NCBI GenBank assembly: GCA_040882255.1
Contig: JBBEBP010000011.1
Location: forward strand, 372,001-436,000
DNA length: 64,000 nt
From: PWQG01 sp040882255
GTDB taxonomy: Bacteria > Pseudomonadota > Gammaproteobacteria > Pseudomonadales > Pseudohongiellaceae
Reading direction: 5' to 3'
Position 1 is the stretch's first letter. The number at the start of each line of letters is the position of its first letter. A program made the position numbers and the translations under genes. Positions 1 to 7,674 of the stretch are shown here, piece by piece. Below the pieces are notes generated by a model. The model worked only from the letters and a program-made list of their open reading frames with translations, searched no databases and had not been told where the DNA came from.

Positions 1-1693
1 CGGCAGGGAAATACATGGAGTGGCACAGCCAGTTCTCGTCATCCCGCTCCTGGAAATCATCTCGGGCATGGGCGCCGCGGCTTTCGGTACGCACCTCGGC
101 CGCAATTGCCGTGGCCTCAGCCACTTCAAACAGATTCTCCAGCTCCAGCGCCTCGATACGCGCCGTGTTGAAGACATTGCTCTTGTCTTGCAATTCAATG
201 TTGGCCAGGCGCTCACGCAGAGCTTTCAGCTTCTCGATCCCTTCCCGCATGAACTCGCCGGTGCGGAACACACCGAAATGGTTCTGCATGATGTCCTGCA
301 GGTCCTTGCGGACCTCCGAAACACTTTCGCCACCCTGGCTCTGGTTCAGGCGGTTGAGTCGCTGCATGGCCTGCTCGATGTCCGATTCACTGGCATCGCG
401 ATGCTCCACTCCCTGACCGAGACGCTCCTCGATGTGCTTGCCCGCTGCCCGGCCGAACACGACCAGGTCCAGCAGAGAATTCCCACCCAGGCGGTTTGCG
501 CCGTGTACAGAAACACACGCGGCCTCTCCGACGGCGAACAGTCCTTCGATCGGGGACTCATTCCCCTCAGCATCCTGCGTCAACGCCTGCCCGTGCACGT
601 TGGTCGGAATACCGCCCATCATGTAGTGACAGGTCGGCACGACGGGGATCGGCTCTTTCACCGGATCGGCATGCGCGAAGGTGCGCGACAGCTCCAGAAT
701 GCCCGGCAGCTTGCTGTTCAGCACTTCCTCGCCCAGGTGATCCAGTTTCAGCATCACGTGATCACCGTGCTCACCGCAGCCGCGGCCTTCCAGGATCTCC
801 ATGACCATGGAGCGCGCCACTACGTCGCGGCCGGCCAGGTCCTTGGCGTTTGGCGCATAGCGCTCCATAAAGCGCTCGCCGTCCTTGTTGATCAGGTAGC
901 CACCCTCGCCCCGACAACCCTCGGTCACCAGAGTGCCGGCGCCATAGATGCCGGTCGGGTGAAACTGCCACATTTCCATGTCCTGCACGGGATAGCCAGC
1001 GCGCAGCGCCATGCCGATACCATCCCCGGTGTTGATCAGGGCGTTTGTGGTGGAGGCATAGATGCGTCCGGCCCCGCCGGTTGCGAACACGGTGGCCCGC
1101 GACTTCACAAAAACCGTCTCGCCGGTCTCGATGCAGATGGCGATCACGCCCACCACCACGCCGTCCTGGTTGCGCACCAGATCTACGGCGTACCATTCAT
1201 TAAAAAATACGGTATTATTCTTCAGATTCCCCTGGTACAGGGTGTGCAACAGCGCGTGACCAGTACGGTCCGCTGCCGCGCAGGTGCGGGCCGCCTGCCC
1301 GCCCTTGCCATAGTCCTTTGACTGGCCGCCGAAGGGACGCTGGTAAATACGCCCGTTCTCTGTACGCGAAAACGGCAGGCCCATGTGCTCCAGTTCAAAT
1401 ACGGTCTGTGGCCCTTCACTGCACATGTACTCGATGGCGTCCTGGTCGCCGATATAGTCGGATCCCTTGACGGTGTCATACATGTGCCAGCGCCAGTCGT
1501 CATTCGGGTCATCGCTGGCAATGGCACAGGTGATCCCGCCCTGGGCGGACACAGTGTGCGACCGGGTCGGGAAAACCTTGGTGATGACGGCTGTGTTGTA
1601 ACCGGACTGCGACAGCTGAAGCGCCGCCCGCATGCCCGAGCCACCGCCGCCAACGATGACGGCATCAAAGGTCAGAGTACGCATCCCGCTCAT
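1..1693 (-). CDS. sdhA: Succinate dehydrogenase flavoprotein subunit (3' end cut by window)
   Basis: Catalytic FAD subunit of complex II, oxidising succinate to fumarate on the cytoplasmic face of the inner membrane. Seen: an N-terminal dinucleotide-binding GGGGSG at residues 15-20, the flavinylation context RSHT (His46 is the expected covalent FAD site), and downstream HPTGIYG and GGIPTN motifs of the fumarate reductase/SdhA family. About 564 codons are present and the frame is open to the window edge, so only the last 20-30 residues are missing. The ATG follows the sdhD stop directly (TAAATG), implying translational coupling. sdhB is expected just outside the window. A second ATG three codons in is an alternative start. 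Confidence 0.97.
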   Translation of the reverse strand, partial: MSGMRTLTFDAVIVGGGGSGMRAALQLSQSGYNTAVITKVFPTRSHTVSAQGGITCAIASDDPNDDWRWHMYDTVKGSDYIGDQDAIEYMCSEGPQTVFELEHMGLPFSRTENGRIYQRPFGGQSKDYGKGGQAARTCAAADRTGHALLHTLYQGNLKNNTVFFNEWYAVDLVRNQDGVVVGVIAICIETGETVFVKSRATVFATGGAGRIYASTTNALINTGDGIGMALRAGYPVQDMEMWQFHPTGIYGAGTLVTEGCRGEGGYLINKDGERFMERYAPNAKDLAGRDVVARSMVMEILEGRGCGEHGDHVMLKLDHLGEEVLNSKLPGILELSRTFAHADPVKEPIPVVPTCHYMMGGIPTNVHGQALTQDAEGNESPIEGLFAVGEAACVSVHGANRLGGNSLLDLVVFGRAAGKHIEERLGQGVEHRDASESDIEQAMQRLNRLNQSQGGESVSEVRKDLQDIMQNHFGVFRTGEFMREGIEKLKALRERLANIELQDKSNVFNTARIEALELENLFEVAEATAIAAEVRTESRGAHARDDFQERDDENWLCHSMYFPA

Positions 1694-2077
1694 TTAGTTT
1701 CCCCACAGAATCTGAATACCCCAGACGAGGTAGATGAAAATCACGATGACGCAACCGGCCTGGAACAGCAGGCGTACAGCCGTCGCCGCCCTGCCCAGCG
1801 CCATGGCAGTCAGATAGTCGGTTGAAATGGTCCACATGCCCACCCAGGCATGCGCACACAGGGACACGAGGGCCAACAGCGTGGCAATGCGCATCCAGGT
1901 CGTGCCGAACAAGGCGGTCCAGGCGGCGTAATCCAGCGCTGGTGACAGGATCATCCAGCCGAGCAGCCCGACGGTGTAGACGGCCAGGATGATGGCGCTG
2001 AACCGCTGGATAACCCAGTCGTACAGGCCGTTGCGCCCCAGACTGGTGACGCTGCTCACATTACCTACCATACCCAC
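1694..2077 (-). CDS. sdhD: Succinate dehydrogenase membrane anchor subunit D
   Basis: Small hydrophobic anchor of complex II; with SdhC it holds heme b and the quinone site. The 127-residue protein has three predicted membrane segments (roughly residues 24-44, 62-82 and 101-123). A His-rich HAWVGMWTISTDY segment after the second helix is typical of SdhD and probably supplies the second heme ligand. It overlaps the end of sdhC by 13 bases and abuts sdhA, so sdhC-sdhD-sdhA form one operon in the usual order. The length matches the family (about 115-130 residues). Confidence 0.95.
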   Translation of the reverse strand: MGMVGNVSSVTSLGRNGLYDWVIQRFSAIILAVYTVGLLGWMILSPALDYAAWTALFGTTWMRIATLLALVSLCAHAWVGMWTISTDYLTAMALGRAATAVRLLFQAGCVIVIFIYLVWGIQILWGN

Positions 2078-2439
2078 ACCCCCGCGAGCACAATGCTGAT
2101 GACTGAGAAAATGATGACCAGGACTGCACCGGTCCGGCCGCCCTGCAGGGTTTCACCGATGCCGGCATCCATCAGCAAATGGCGTATGCCGGCGATCAGG
2201 TGGTAAAGAAGACCGGCGAGCACCGCCCAGAGCAGCAGTTTTACAGCCGTCATGTCCAGCCACTGCTGGACCCGGTTGAACCCCTGTTCGGAAGAAAGCG
2301 ACTCGGCCAGCAACCACAACAATACGGCGGTGCCGGCAAAAATGAACACACCGGAGATGCGATGCAATATCGAGATGATCGCTGGTAGCGGAAAGTGGAT
2401 CTTGGTCAGGTCGAGATGTACGGGTCTGTTATCTTTCAC
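2065..2439 (-). CDS. sdhC: Succinate dehydrogenase cytochrome b556 subunit C
   Basis: First gene of the sdh operon, encoding the cytochrome b anchor. The N-terminus RPVHLDLTKIHFPLPA followed by SILHRISGV is the SdhC signature. By comparison with E. coli, Ser23 and Arg27 line the quinone site and His80 in YHLIAGIRH is the heme b ligand. Three membrane segments are seen in 124 residues. The start codon is GTG; no better ATG lies upstream in frame and the ribosome-binding site is weak. A sigma-70-like promoter lies about 200 bases upstream, giving a long untranslated leader. Confidence 0.95.
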   Translation of the reverse strand: MKDNRPVHLDLTKIHFPLPAIISILHRISGVFIFAGTAVLLWLLAESLSSEQGFNRVQQWLDMTAVKLLLWAVLAGLLYHLIAGIRHLLMDAGIGETLQGGRTGAVLVIIFSVISIVLAGVWVW

Positions 2440-2646
2440 TGGTAACCGATTCTGTTGCAGCCCTGGTCCCAGGGCCTGGTTAGCGAAACCGGTCAGCCAT
2501 CCTGAACGTCCCTGCTGCTATGCGGGACAGGCAGATGTGCTGACCAACCGTCCGAAACCGCGCATCAAGAGGCAGCCAAAGTGCTGACCTGACACCGGAT
2601 TCTCCAGCTCTCAAGCGACATTGCACAGTTGAGACCATGGGCGATG

Positions 2647-2675
2647 AGTATAGACGTCTGACCCGCCAAATACAA
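2647..2675 (-). promoter_or_regulatory. Sigma-70-like promoter for the sdh operon
   Basis: On the minus strand TTGTAT (2670-2675) and TATACT (2647-2652) are separated by exactly 17 bases. Predicted transcription would start near 2640 and leave a leader of about 200 nt before the GTG of sdhC. Such a long leader leaves room for post-transcriptional control, but I see no recognisable riboswitch in it. Confidence 0.55.
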
Positions 2676-2694
2676 TAAAACCCTGGATTTGCCC

Positions 2695-2703
2695 TGCTAT
2701 AAT
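2695..2703 (+). promoter_or_regulatory. Extended -10 promoter toward gltA
   Basis: TGCTATAAT is a perfect -10 hexamer (2698-2703) preceded by the TGn extension. No convincing -35 box is present at the right distance, as expected for extended -10 promoters. It would start gltA transcription near 2710, with a leader of roughly 190 nt. Confidence 0.5.
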
Positions 2704-2721
2704 GACAATACGATGTCGTTT

Positions 2722-2740
2722 CTTGTAAAAAATATACAAG
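2722..2740. promoter_or_regulatory. Inverted repeat, possible operator upstream of gltA
   Basis: CTTGTA (2722-2727) and TACAAG (2735-2740) form a perfect 6-bp inverted repeat with an A/T-only 7-base spacer, placed just downstream of the predicted start from the extended -10 box. A repressor operator is plausible, but the cognate regulator cannot be named. Confidence 0.3.
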
Positions 2741-2819
2741 GACAGGTGAATCCGGCCGACTTTATGGTAGAGTAACGCGTTAAACAACGACCCATATTAC
2801 AGGTACAAGGAAACTCCCG

Positions 2820-2900
2820 ATGACCATGATCAGCCGTTGCGCGGCTCAGCATGATTCAACGGAGGTTCCCGGGAATCAGCCAGTTAGGAGTTTTGTATGA
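2820..2900 (+). CDS. Possible 26-residue leader peptide overlapping gltA start
   Basis: An ATG at 2820 preceded by an AAGG element opens a 26-codon frame whose TGA stop overlaps the gltA ATG (ATGA, 2897-2900). The peptide begins MTMISRCAAQ and ends PVRSFV. The arrangement is that of translational coupling, and the gltA ribosome-binding site (AGGAG, 2886-2890) lies inside this small frame. No family is recognised. It could be chance; the case rests on spacing and stop/start overlap only. Confidence 0.3.
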   Translation: MTMISRCAAQHDSTEVPGNQPVRSFV

Positions 2901-4177
2901 GTGACAAGAAAGCCCACCTGAGCATTGAGGGAATCGATCAGGCGATTGATCTTCCCATGTACGAGGGCACGCTGGGCCCTGATGTAGTCGATGTCCGCGG
3001 CCTGACCGCCAAAGGGCTGTTCACATTCGATCCGGGCTTTGTTTCCACGGCTTCCTGTGAATCGTCCATCACCTATATCGACGGCGCCGAAGGCACCCTG
3101 CTTCACCGCGGATACCCGATCGAGCAACTGGCCGATCACTCGGACTACCTGGAGACCTGTTACCTGCTGCTTAACGGTGAATTGCCGGATGCTACGCAGA
3201 AAGCGGAGTTCAATGACAGCATCCGCTACCACACCATGGTCCACGAACAACTCTACAACTTCTTCAATGGCTTTCCCCGCGACGCCCATCCCATGGCCAT
3301 CATGGTGGGTGTAGTCGGCGCCCTCTCCGCCTTTTACCACGACACGATCGACATTGATGACCCCGAACAACGCACACTGGCGGCGCACCGCCTGATCGCG
3401 AAAATGCCGACCATCGCTGCAATGACCTACAAACACAGCATCGGCCAGCCATTCATGTATCCGCGCAACGATCTCAACTACGCGGAAAACTTTCTGCACA
3501 TGATGTACAGCACACCCTGCGAGGAGCCCGACATCAACCCCGTGCTGGCCAAGGCCATGGACGTGATTTTCCTGCTGCATGCCGACCATGAGCAGAACGC
3601 CTCGACATCCACGGTACGCCTGGCCGGCTCGACCGGCGCCAATCCCTATGCCTGCATCGCCTCCGGCATATCCGCGCTGTGGGGCCCCGCACACGGCGGC
3701 GCCAATGAGGCCGTGCTCGCGATGTTGAACGAGATCGGTGACGAGTCACAGATCGAGCAGTACATCGCCAAGGCCAAGGACAAGGATGATCCGTTCCGCC
3801 TGATGGGCTTCGGTCACCGCGTCTACAAGAATTTTGATCCGCGCTCACGCGTAATGAGCAAAATCTGCGATGAAGTCCTGGCCGAGCTGGGGCTGGAGAA
3901 CGACCCACTGATGCGCATGGCACGCAAGCTGGAAAAGATCGCGCTGGAAGACGAGTACTTCATCGAACGCAAACTCTATCCCAACGTCGATTTCTACTCC
4001 GGAATCATCCTCAAGGCCATCGGCATTCCCACCAGCATGTTCACCGTCATCTTCGCCCTGGGCCGCACGCCAGGCTGGATTGCACACTGGAATGAAATGC
4101 TCAGCAGCCCGATGAAGATCGGCCGGCCGCGGCAGTTGTACACCGGCAGCGCGAAGCGCGACTACCCCGTGAAGTAA
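2897..4177 (+). CDS. gltA: Citrate synthase
   Basis: Condenses acetyl-CoA and oxaloacetate to citrate, the entry step of the TCA cycle. The 426-residue length is that of the hexameric, NADH-sensitive type II enzyme of Gram-negative bacteria. The catalytic residues by comparison with E. coli are His266 (in PAHGGAN), His307 (in GFGHRVYKNFDPR) and Asp365 (in NVDFYSG), and the HADHEQNASTSTVR block is intact. AGGAG six bases before the ATG fixes the start. It is divergent from the sdh operon, a conserved gammaproteobacterial neighbourhood, and is followed by its own terminator. Confidence 0.98.
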   Translation: MSDKKAHLSIEGIDQAIDLPMYEGTLGPDVVDVRGLTAKGLFTFDPGFVSTASCESSITYIDGAEGTLLHRGYPIEQLADHSDYLETCYLLLNGELPDATQKAEFNDSIRYHTMVHEQLYNFFNGFPRDAHPMAIMVGVVGALSAFYHDTIDIDDPEQRTLAAHRLIAKMPTIAAMTYKHSIGQPFMYPRNDLNYAENFLHMMYSTPCEEPDINPVLAKAMDVIFLLHADHEQNASTSTVRLAGSTGANPYACIASGISALWGPAHGGANEAVLAMLNEIGDESQIEQYIAKAKDKDDPFRLMGFGHRVYKNFDPRSRVMSKICDEVLAELGLENDPLMRMARKLEKIALEDEYFIERKLYPNVDFYSGIILKAIGIPTSMFTVIFALGRTPGWIAHWNEMLSSPMKIGRPRQLYTGSAKRDYPVK

Positions 4178-4225
4178 GCGGTAACGCGCGGCGGATGGTT
4201 CCGTTGCCCGCCAAGGTAAAGAAAG

Positions 4226-4257
4226 AAGGCGTTGTCTTGAGGGGCAGCGCCTTTTTT
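4226..4257 (+). terminator. Rho-independent terminator of gltA
   Basis: AAGGCG (4226-4231) pairs with CGCCTT (4248-4253), and the stem can extend through neighbouring G/T pairs. It runs into six T residues about 50 bases after the gltA stop codon. Confidence 0.75.
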
Positions 4258-4295
4258 GTGGACTGGTCAGAAGAAAATCGTTTTGCTCTAGTCAG

Positions 4296-4396
4296 AACCA
4301 TTACTCTCGCCAAGCTCGCGGAGCACGCCAAGTAACCAAAAGGCAAAGGATATGCCCTTCTTGGCGTACTCTGCGATCTCCGCGAGAGTAATGGTT
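4296..4396. repeat. Dispersed palindromic element, copy A
   Basis: A 101-bp imperfect palindrome with perfect 14-bp ends (AACCATTACTCTCG at 4296-4309, its complement at 4383-4396). The arms contain the CTCGCGGAG...CGCCAAG core also found at 31853-31938 and 37070-37180. It carries no coding frame and lies between the converging terminators of gltA and tRNA-Ala. It resembles a REP- or MITE-like non-autonomous repeat. Confidence 0.7.
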
Positions 4397-4417
4397 TTGG
4401 CGCGATGGTTTTTGAAG

Positions 4418-4455
4418 AAAAACGGGCATGAGCCATTTACGCTGACTCATGCCCG
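4418..4455 (-). terminator. Rho-independent terminator of tRNA-Ala
   Basis: CGGGCATGAG (4423-4432) and CTCATGCCCG (4446-4455) form a perfect 10-bp stem with a 13-base loop. On the minus strand it is followed by five T residues, and it lies 33 bases beyond the tRNA 3' end. Confidence 0.85.
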
Positions 4456-4488
4456 GATAGTATCGAAAGGAGGATGGTGCTGGAAATT

Positions 4489-4564
4489 TGGTGGAGCTAA
4501 TCGGGATCGAACCGATGACCTCAACGCTGCCAGCGTTGCGCTCTCCCAGCTGAGCTATAGCCCC
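4489..4564 (-). tRNA. tRNA-Ala (GGC anticodon)
   Basis: A 76-nt cloverleaf. The acceptor GGGGCTA pairs with TAGCTCC, the anticodon stem CAACG/CGTTG encloses CTGGCAG (anticodon GGC), the T-arm contains GGTTCGATCC, and CCA is encoded. It starts 15 bases after the gltX stop on the same strand, so co-transcription with gltX is likely. E. coli likewise has tRNA-Ala(GGC) genes next to gltX. Confidence 0.97.
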
Positions 4565-4579
4565 GAAAGTCCGCGCATT

Positions 4580-6094
4580 TTAGGCATCCCCGGCGGACCT
4601 GTCAATTGTTTCAGCCAATTCACGGTACGTTTTTTCCAGACGCTTGCCCTCCTTCTTCGAGACCCCGCCAAGCACCTCCAGCGCGTGCCGGATACGGGCT
4701 CGGCTGACGTCCAGACCCAGGATGGCAATCGCATCGATCACTGATACGGAAACCGCCTGACCAGTGATGGCAATGAACAGCGGAAACAGTGTTTCCCGGA
4801 TCTTCATGTCAAGGAAGGCCGCCACCTGCTGGCAACGCTGTTCGACCGTATCACGCTCCCAGTCCGTGATCTGTTCAAAGGCCCACAGGGAGAGCTGCAG
4901 TATCTGCCGGCACTGGGCCTCATCGAGTTTCTTGTGCACAAACTGCTCACGCTCGAGTGGGACGATGCCATACAACATGAAGCCGGCCAGAGGGGCCACA
5001 TCGCAGAAGCGTTCCACCCGGCTGCGCACCAGCGGCACCAGCTCACGCAGGCGCGACTCATCGAAAGCCCACTGGGCGAACGCCTCGACGAATTCCTCAT
5101 CATCCAGGTTCTCGCGAATGTACTTGCCGTTCAACCAGTTCAGTTTCTCGATATCGAATACCGGCCCACCCAGGGAAACCCGCTTGATGTCGAAATGCTC
5201 CGTCATCTCCTGCACGCTGAACTTTTCCCGTCCGTCGGGCATCGTCCAGCCCATCATCCCCAGGTAATTGGCCAGCGCCCCGGGCAGATAACCCATGTCG
5301 CGGTAGTAGCCGATGCTGGTCGGATTCTTGCGTTTGCTCAGCTTGCTCTTGTCCGGATTACGCAGCAGCGGCATGTGACTGAACACCGGCGCCTGCCAAC
5401 CGAAATATTGATAGAGAAGCAGATGCTTGGGGGTGGAATTGATCCATTCCTCGCCGCGGATCACGTGCGTGATACCCATCAGGTGGTCGTCGACCACATT
5501 GGCAAAGTGATAGGTGGGCAGGTTGTCCGACTTCATCAGAATCTGCATGTCGATCTGCTGCCAGTTGATGGCGATTTCGCCACGCAGCATGTCATCGAAC
5601 CGACACTCTCCTTCGTCCGGCACCTGCATACGGATCACATACGGCTCATCAGTCAGCAGTTTCTCAGCAATCTCTGCGTCCGACAGGTGCAGACAATGCC
5701 CGTCATAGCGCGTTGTTTCCTTGTTGGCCTGCTGTTCGGCCCGCAGCTCGGCCAGTCGCTCCGCTGTGCAGAAACAACGGAACGCGTGACCACTGTCCAG
5801 CAGTTGATTGATGTACTGGCGGTAGAGATCACTGCGCTGGCTCTGCCGGTACGGGCCGTGCTTGCCACCGATATCCGGCCCTTCATCCCAGTCCATCCCC
5901 AACCAGCGCAGGGCATCGAGAATGGCGCGCTCTGACTTTGCGGTGCTACGCACCTGGTCGGTGTCCTCGATTCGCAGAATGAATTCACCGCCGTGCTGAT
6001 GGGCGAAACAGCGATTGAACAGGGCAATATAGGCCGTGCCGACATGAGGATCACCGGTCGGCGAGGGTGCAATTCGGGTTCTGACGCGGGTCAT
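4580..6094 (-). CDS. gltX: Glutamyl-tRNA synthetase
   Basis: Charges tRNA-Glu with glutamate; class I aminoacyl-tRNA synthetase of 504 residues. The N-terminus RTRIAPSPTGDPHVGTA carries the HIGH-type motif (HVGT), and KLSKR is the KMSKS-type loop. The start chosen is the ATG of MTRVRTRIAPSP, with AAGGA five bases upstream; the frame remains open nine codons further up but that segment is not family-like. It is divergent from dusA and followed immediately by tRNA-Ala. Confidence 0.96.
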   Translation of the reverse strand: MTRVRTRIAPSPTGDPHVGTAYIALFNRCFAHQHGGEFILRIEDTDQVRSTAKSERAILDALRWLGMDWDEGPDIGGKHGPYRQSQRSDLYRQYINQLLDSGHAFRCFCTAERLAELRAEQQANKETTRYDGHCLHLSDAEIAEKLLTDEPYVIRMQVPDEGECRFDDMLRGEIAINWQQIDMQILMKSDNLPTYHFANVVDDHLMGITHVIRGEEWINSTPKHLLLYQYFGWQAPVFSHMPLLRNPDKSKLSKRKNPTSIGYYRDMGYLPGALANYLGMMGWTMPDGREKFSVQEMTEHFDIKRVSLGGPVFDIEKLNWLNGKYIRENLDDEEFVEAFAQWAFDESRLRELVPLVRSRVERFCDVAPLAGFMLYGIVPLEREQFVHKKLDEAQCRQILQLSLWAFEQITDWERDTVEQRCQQVAAFLDMKIRETLFPLFIAITGQAVSVSVIDAIAILGLDVSRARIRHALEVLGGVSKKEGKRLEKTYRELAETIDRSAGDA

Positions 6095-6147
6095 GAGGAT
6101 CCTTGCGTTGGTAATGGTCAAGCAACGAATTATACGCCATGGAGCCG

Positions 6148-6177
6148 ATGACGGTCATCCCGCTCAACCTGTATAAT
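6148..6177 (+). promoter_or_regulatory. Promoter placing transcription start at the dusA ATG
   Basis: TATAAT (6172-6177) with ATGACG (6148-6153) 18 bases upstream as a weak -35 box. The predicted start falls at about 6184, which is the A of the family-like dusA ATG, suggesting a leaderless transcript. Confidence 0.45.
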
Positions 6178-6183
6178 GCCGCC

Positions 6184-7194
6184 ATGATCAGAACCGATAC
6201 CGCCCCCTCATTCCGCTTTTGTGTGGCACCGATGCTGGACTGGACCGACCGCCATGAGCGGTATTTCCTGCGCCTGCTGTCGCGCCATGCCCGTCTGTAC
6301 ACGGAGATGGTGACCACCGGCGCGCTGATCCACGGAGACCGGCAGCGCTTTCTGTGTCACGACCCCGTGGAGCAGCCGGTGGCCCTGCAACTGGGCGGCT
6401 GTGTGTCGGATGAGCTGGCCCGTTGCGCCGCCATGGCAGAAGAAGCCGGCTTCAACGAGGTCAACCTGAACGTCGGCTGCCCCAGTGATCGCGTACAGTC
6501 GGGACGTTTCGGCGCCTGCCTGATGGCCGACCCTGCATTGGTCGCCGCAGGTGTGCAGGCCATGTGCCGGGCCACCACCCTGCCCGTTACGGTGAAAACC
6601 CGCATCGGCATTGATGAACAGGACAGCGATGCCTTTCTGCAGCGCTTCATCGAGCCCGTTGCTGAGGCCGGTTGCCGGCATTTCATCCTGCACGCCCGCT
6701 GCGCCTGGCTGAAGGGACTGAGCCCCAAAGAGAATCGGGATATTCCACCGTTGAACCGGGAGCGCGTGCTGCGCATGAAGCAGCGCTACCCCTCACTACG
6801 ATTCGTCATCAATGGCGGTATCACCACTCTGGACGAGTCCGGCACCTTGCTCGAATCCCTGGACGGCGTCATGCTGGGGCGGGAGGTGTACCAGAACCCC
6901 TGGCTGCTGAGCGCCGTGGATCATGTCCTGTTCGGAGAGCCGGACGACAGCCAGCGCACCCGGGGTGACATCATCCGCGCCTTTCTGCCACATGTACGCA
7001 GGGAGCTCGAGCTGGGCACGCCGCTGCAGCGGATGACCCGTCATATTCTGGGGCTGTATCGTGGCGTTCCCGGCGGACGGCGCTTCCGCCGTCACCTGAG
7101 CGAAAATGCCCATCGTCCGGGCGCCGGCATCGAGGTGCTGGAAGACGCCCTGGCACTCACCGAACCCGCTGTACTCTGCAAGGAGATCGCATGA
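6184..7194 (+). CDS. dusA: tRNA-dihydrouridine(20/20a) synthase DusA
   Basis: Flavoenzyme that reduces specific uridines in the D-loop of tRNAs using NADPH. Seen: the FCVAPMLDWTDRH start typical of DusA, NVGCPSDRVQSGRFGACLM with the catalytic Cys, KTRIGID, HARCAWLKGLSPKENR, and the FMN phosphate loop NGGI. The start at MIRTDTAPSFRF was preferred over an ATG 15 codons upstream because it matches the family length (about 336 residues) and sits just behind a -10 box. It overlaps the next gene by four bases. Confidence 0.94.
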   Translation: MIRTDTAPSFRFCVAPMLDWTDRHERYFLRLLSRHARLYTEMVTTGALIHGDRQRFLCHDPVEQPVALQLGGCVSDELARCAAMAEEAGFNEVNLNVGCPSDRVQSGRFGACLMADPALVAAGVQAMCRATTLPVTVKTRIGIDEQDSDAFLQRFIEPVAEAGCRHFILHARCAWLKGLSPKENRDIPPLNRERVLRMKQRYPSLRFVINGGITTLDESGTLLESLDGVMLGREVYQNPWLLSAVDHVLFGEPDDSQRTRGDIIRAFLPHVRRELELGTPLQRMTRHILGLYRGVPGGRRFRRHLSENAHRPGAGIEVLEDALALTEPAVLCKEIA

Positions 7195-7661
7195 TCCGAG
7201 GTATCCGGGAATTCTTCGAGGAGCGCCTGGCGGCGCACGGTAATGAAAGCGATGAGGATCGCATCTGCCGGATCCAGCTCGCCAGCGCCGCGCTGCTGAT
7301 GGAACTGATCAATACCGACCGTCACGTGGACGAACGCGAAGAGGCGGAATTCGCCAGGGTACTCCGCGAGACCCTGTCGCTGGACGAAGAAACCCTGGCG
7401 GAGATCACCGAACTGGCTCATCAGGAAGCCCGGCAAGCCACTTCGTTGTACGAGTTCACCTCACTGGTCAATGACGGCTATGCCTATGCTGACAAGGTAC
7501 AGCTGATCGAGAACATGTGGCGTATCGCCTGGGCGGACGGGCATCTGGACAAATATGAGGAGCAGATGATCCGCAAGACCGCCGAGCTCATCTACGTCAG
7601 ACACAACGATTTCATCCGGGCGAAGCTGCAGGTGCGGGACGGACTGGCGAAGGGCCACTGA
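7191..7661 (+). CDS. TerB-domain protein coupled to dusA
   Basis: A 156-residue acidic, all-helical protein of the TerB/COG4103 type. It has the repeated pattern of a helical pair, an acidic DRHVDEREE turn near residue 45, and a second matching ADGHLDKYEEQMI near residue 115. These D/E-rich turns are the proposed metal-binding positions of TerB folds. Molecular function is unknown. The ATG overlaps the dusA stop (ATGA), so it is translated with dusA. It converges on mlaA 13 bases away. Confidence 0.75.
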   Translation: MIRGIREFFEERLAAHGNESDEDRICRIQLASAALLMELINTDRHVDEREEAEFARVLRETLSLDEETLAEITELAHQEARQATSLYEFTSLVNDGYAYADKVQLIENMWRIAWADGHLDKYEEQMIRKTAELIYVRHNDFIRAKLQVRDGLAKGH

Positions 7662-7674
7662 CGCCAGGCGTGCC

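Noticed and set aside
20..1321. 433-residue frame opposite sdhA
   Set aside because: Antisense to a clear SdhA with flavin-binding motifs; His/Gln-rich composition typical of shadow frames.
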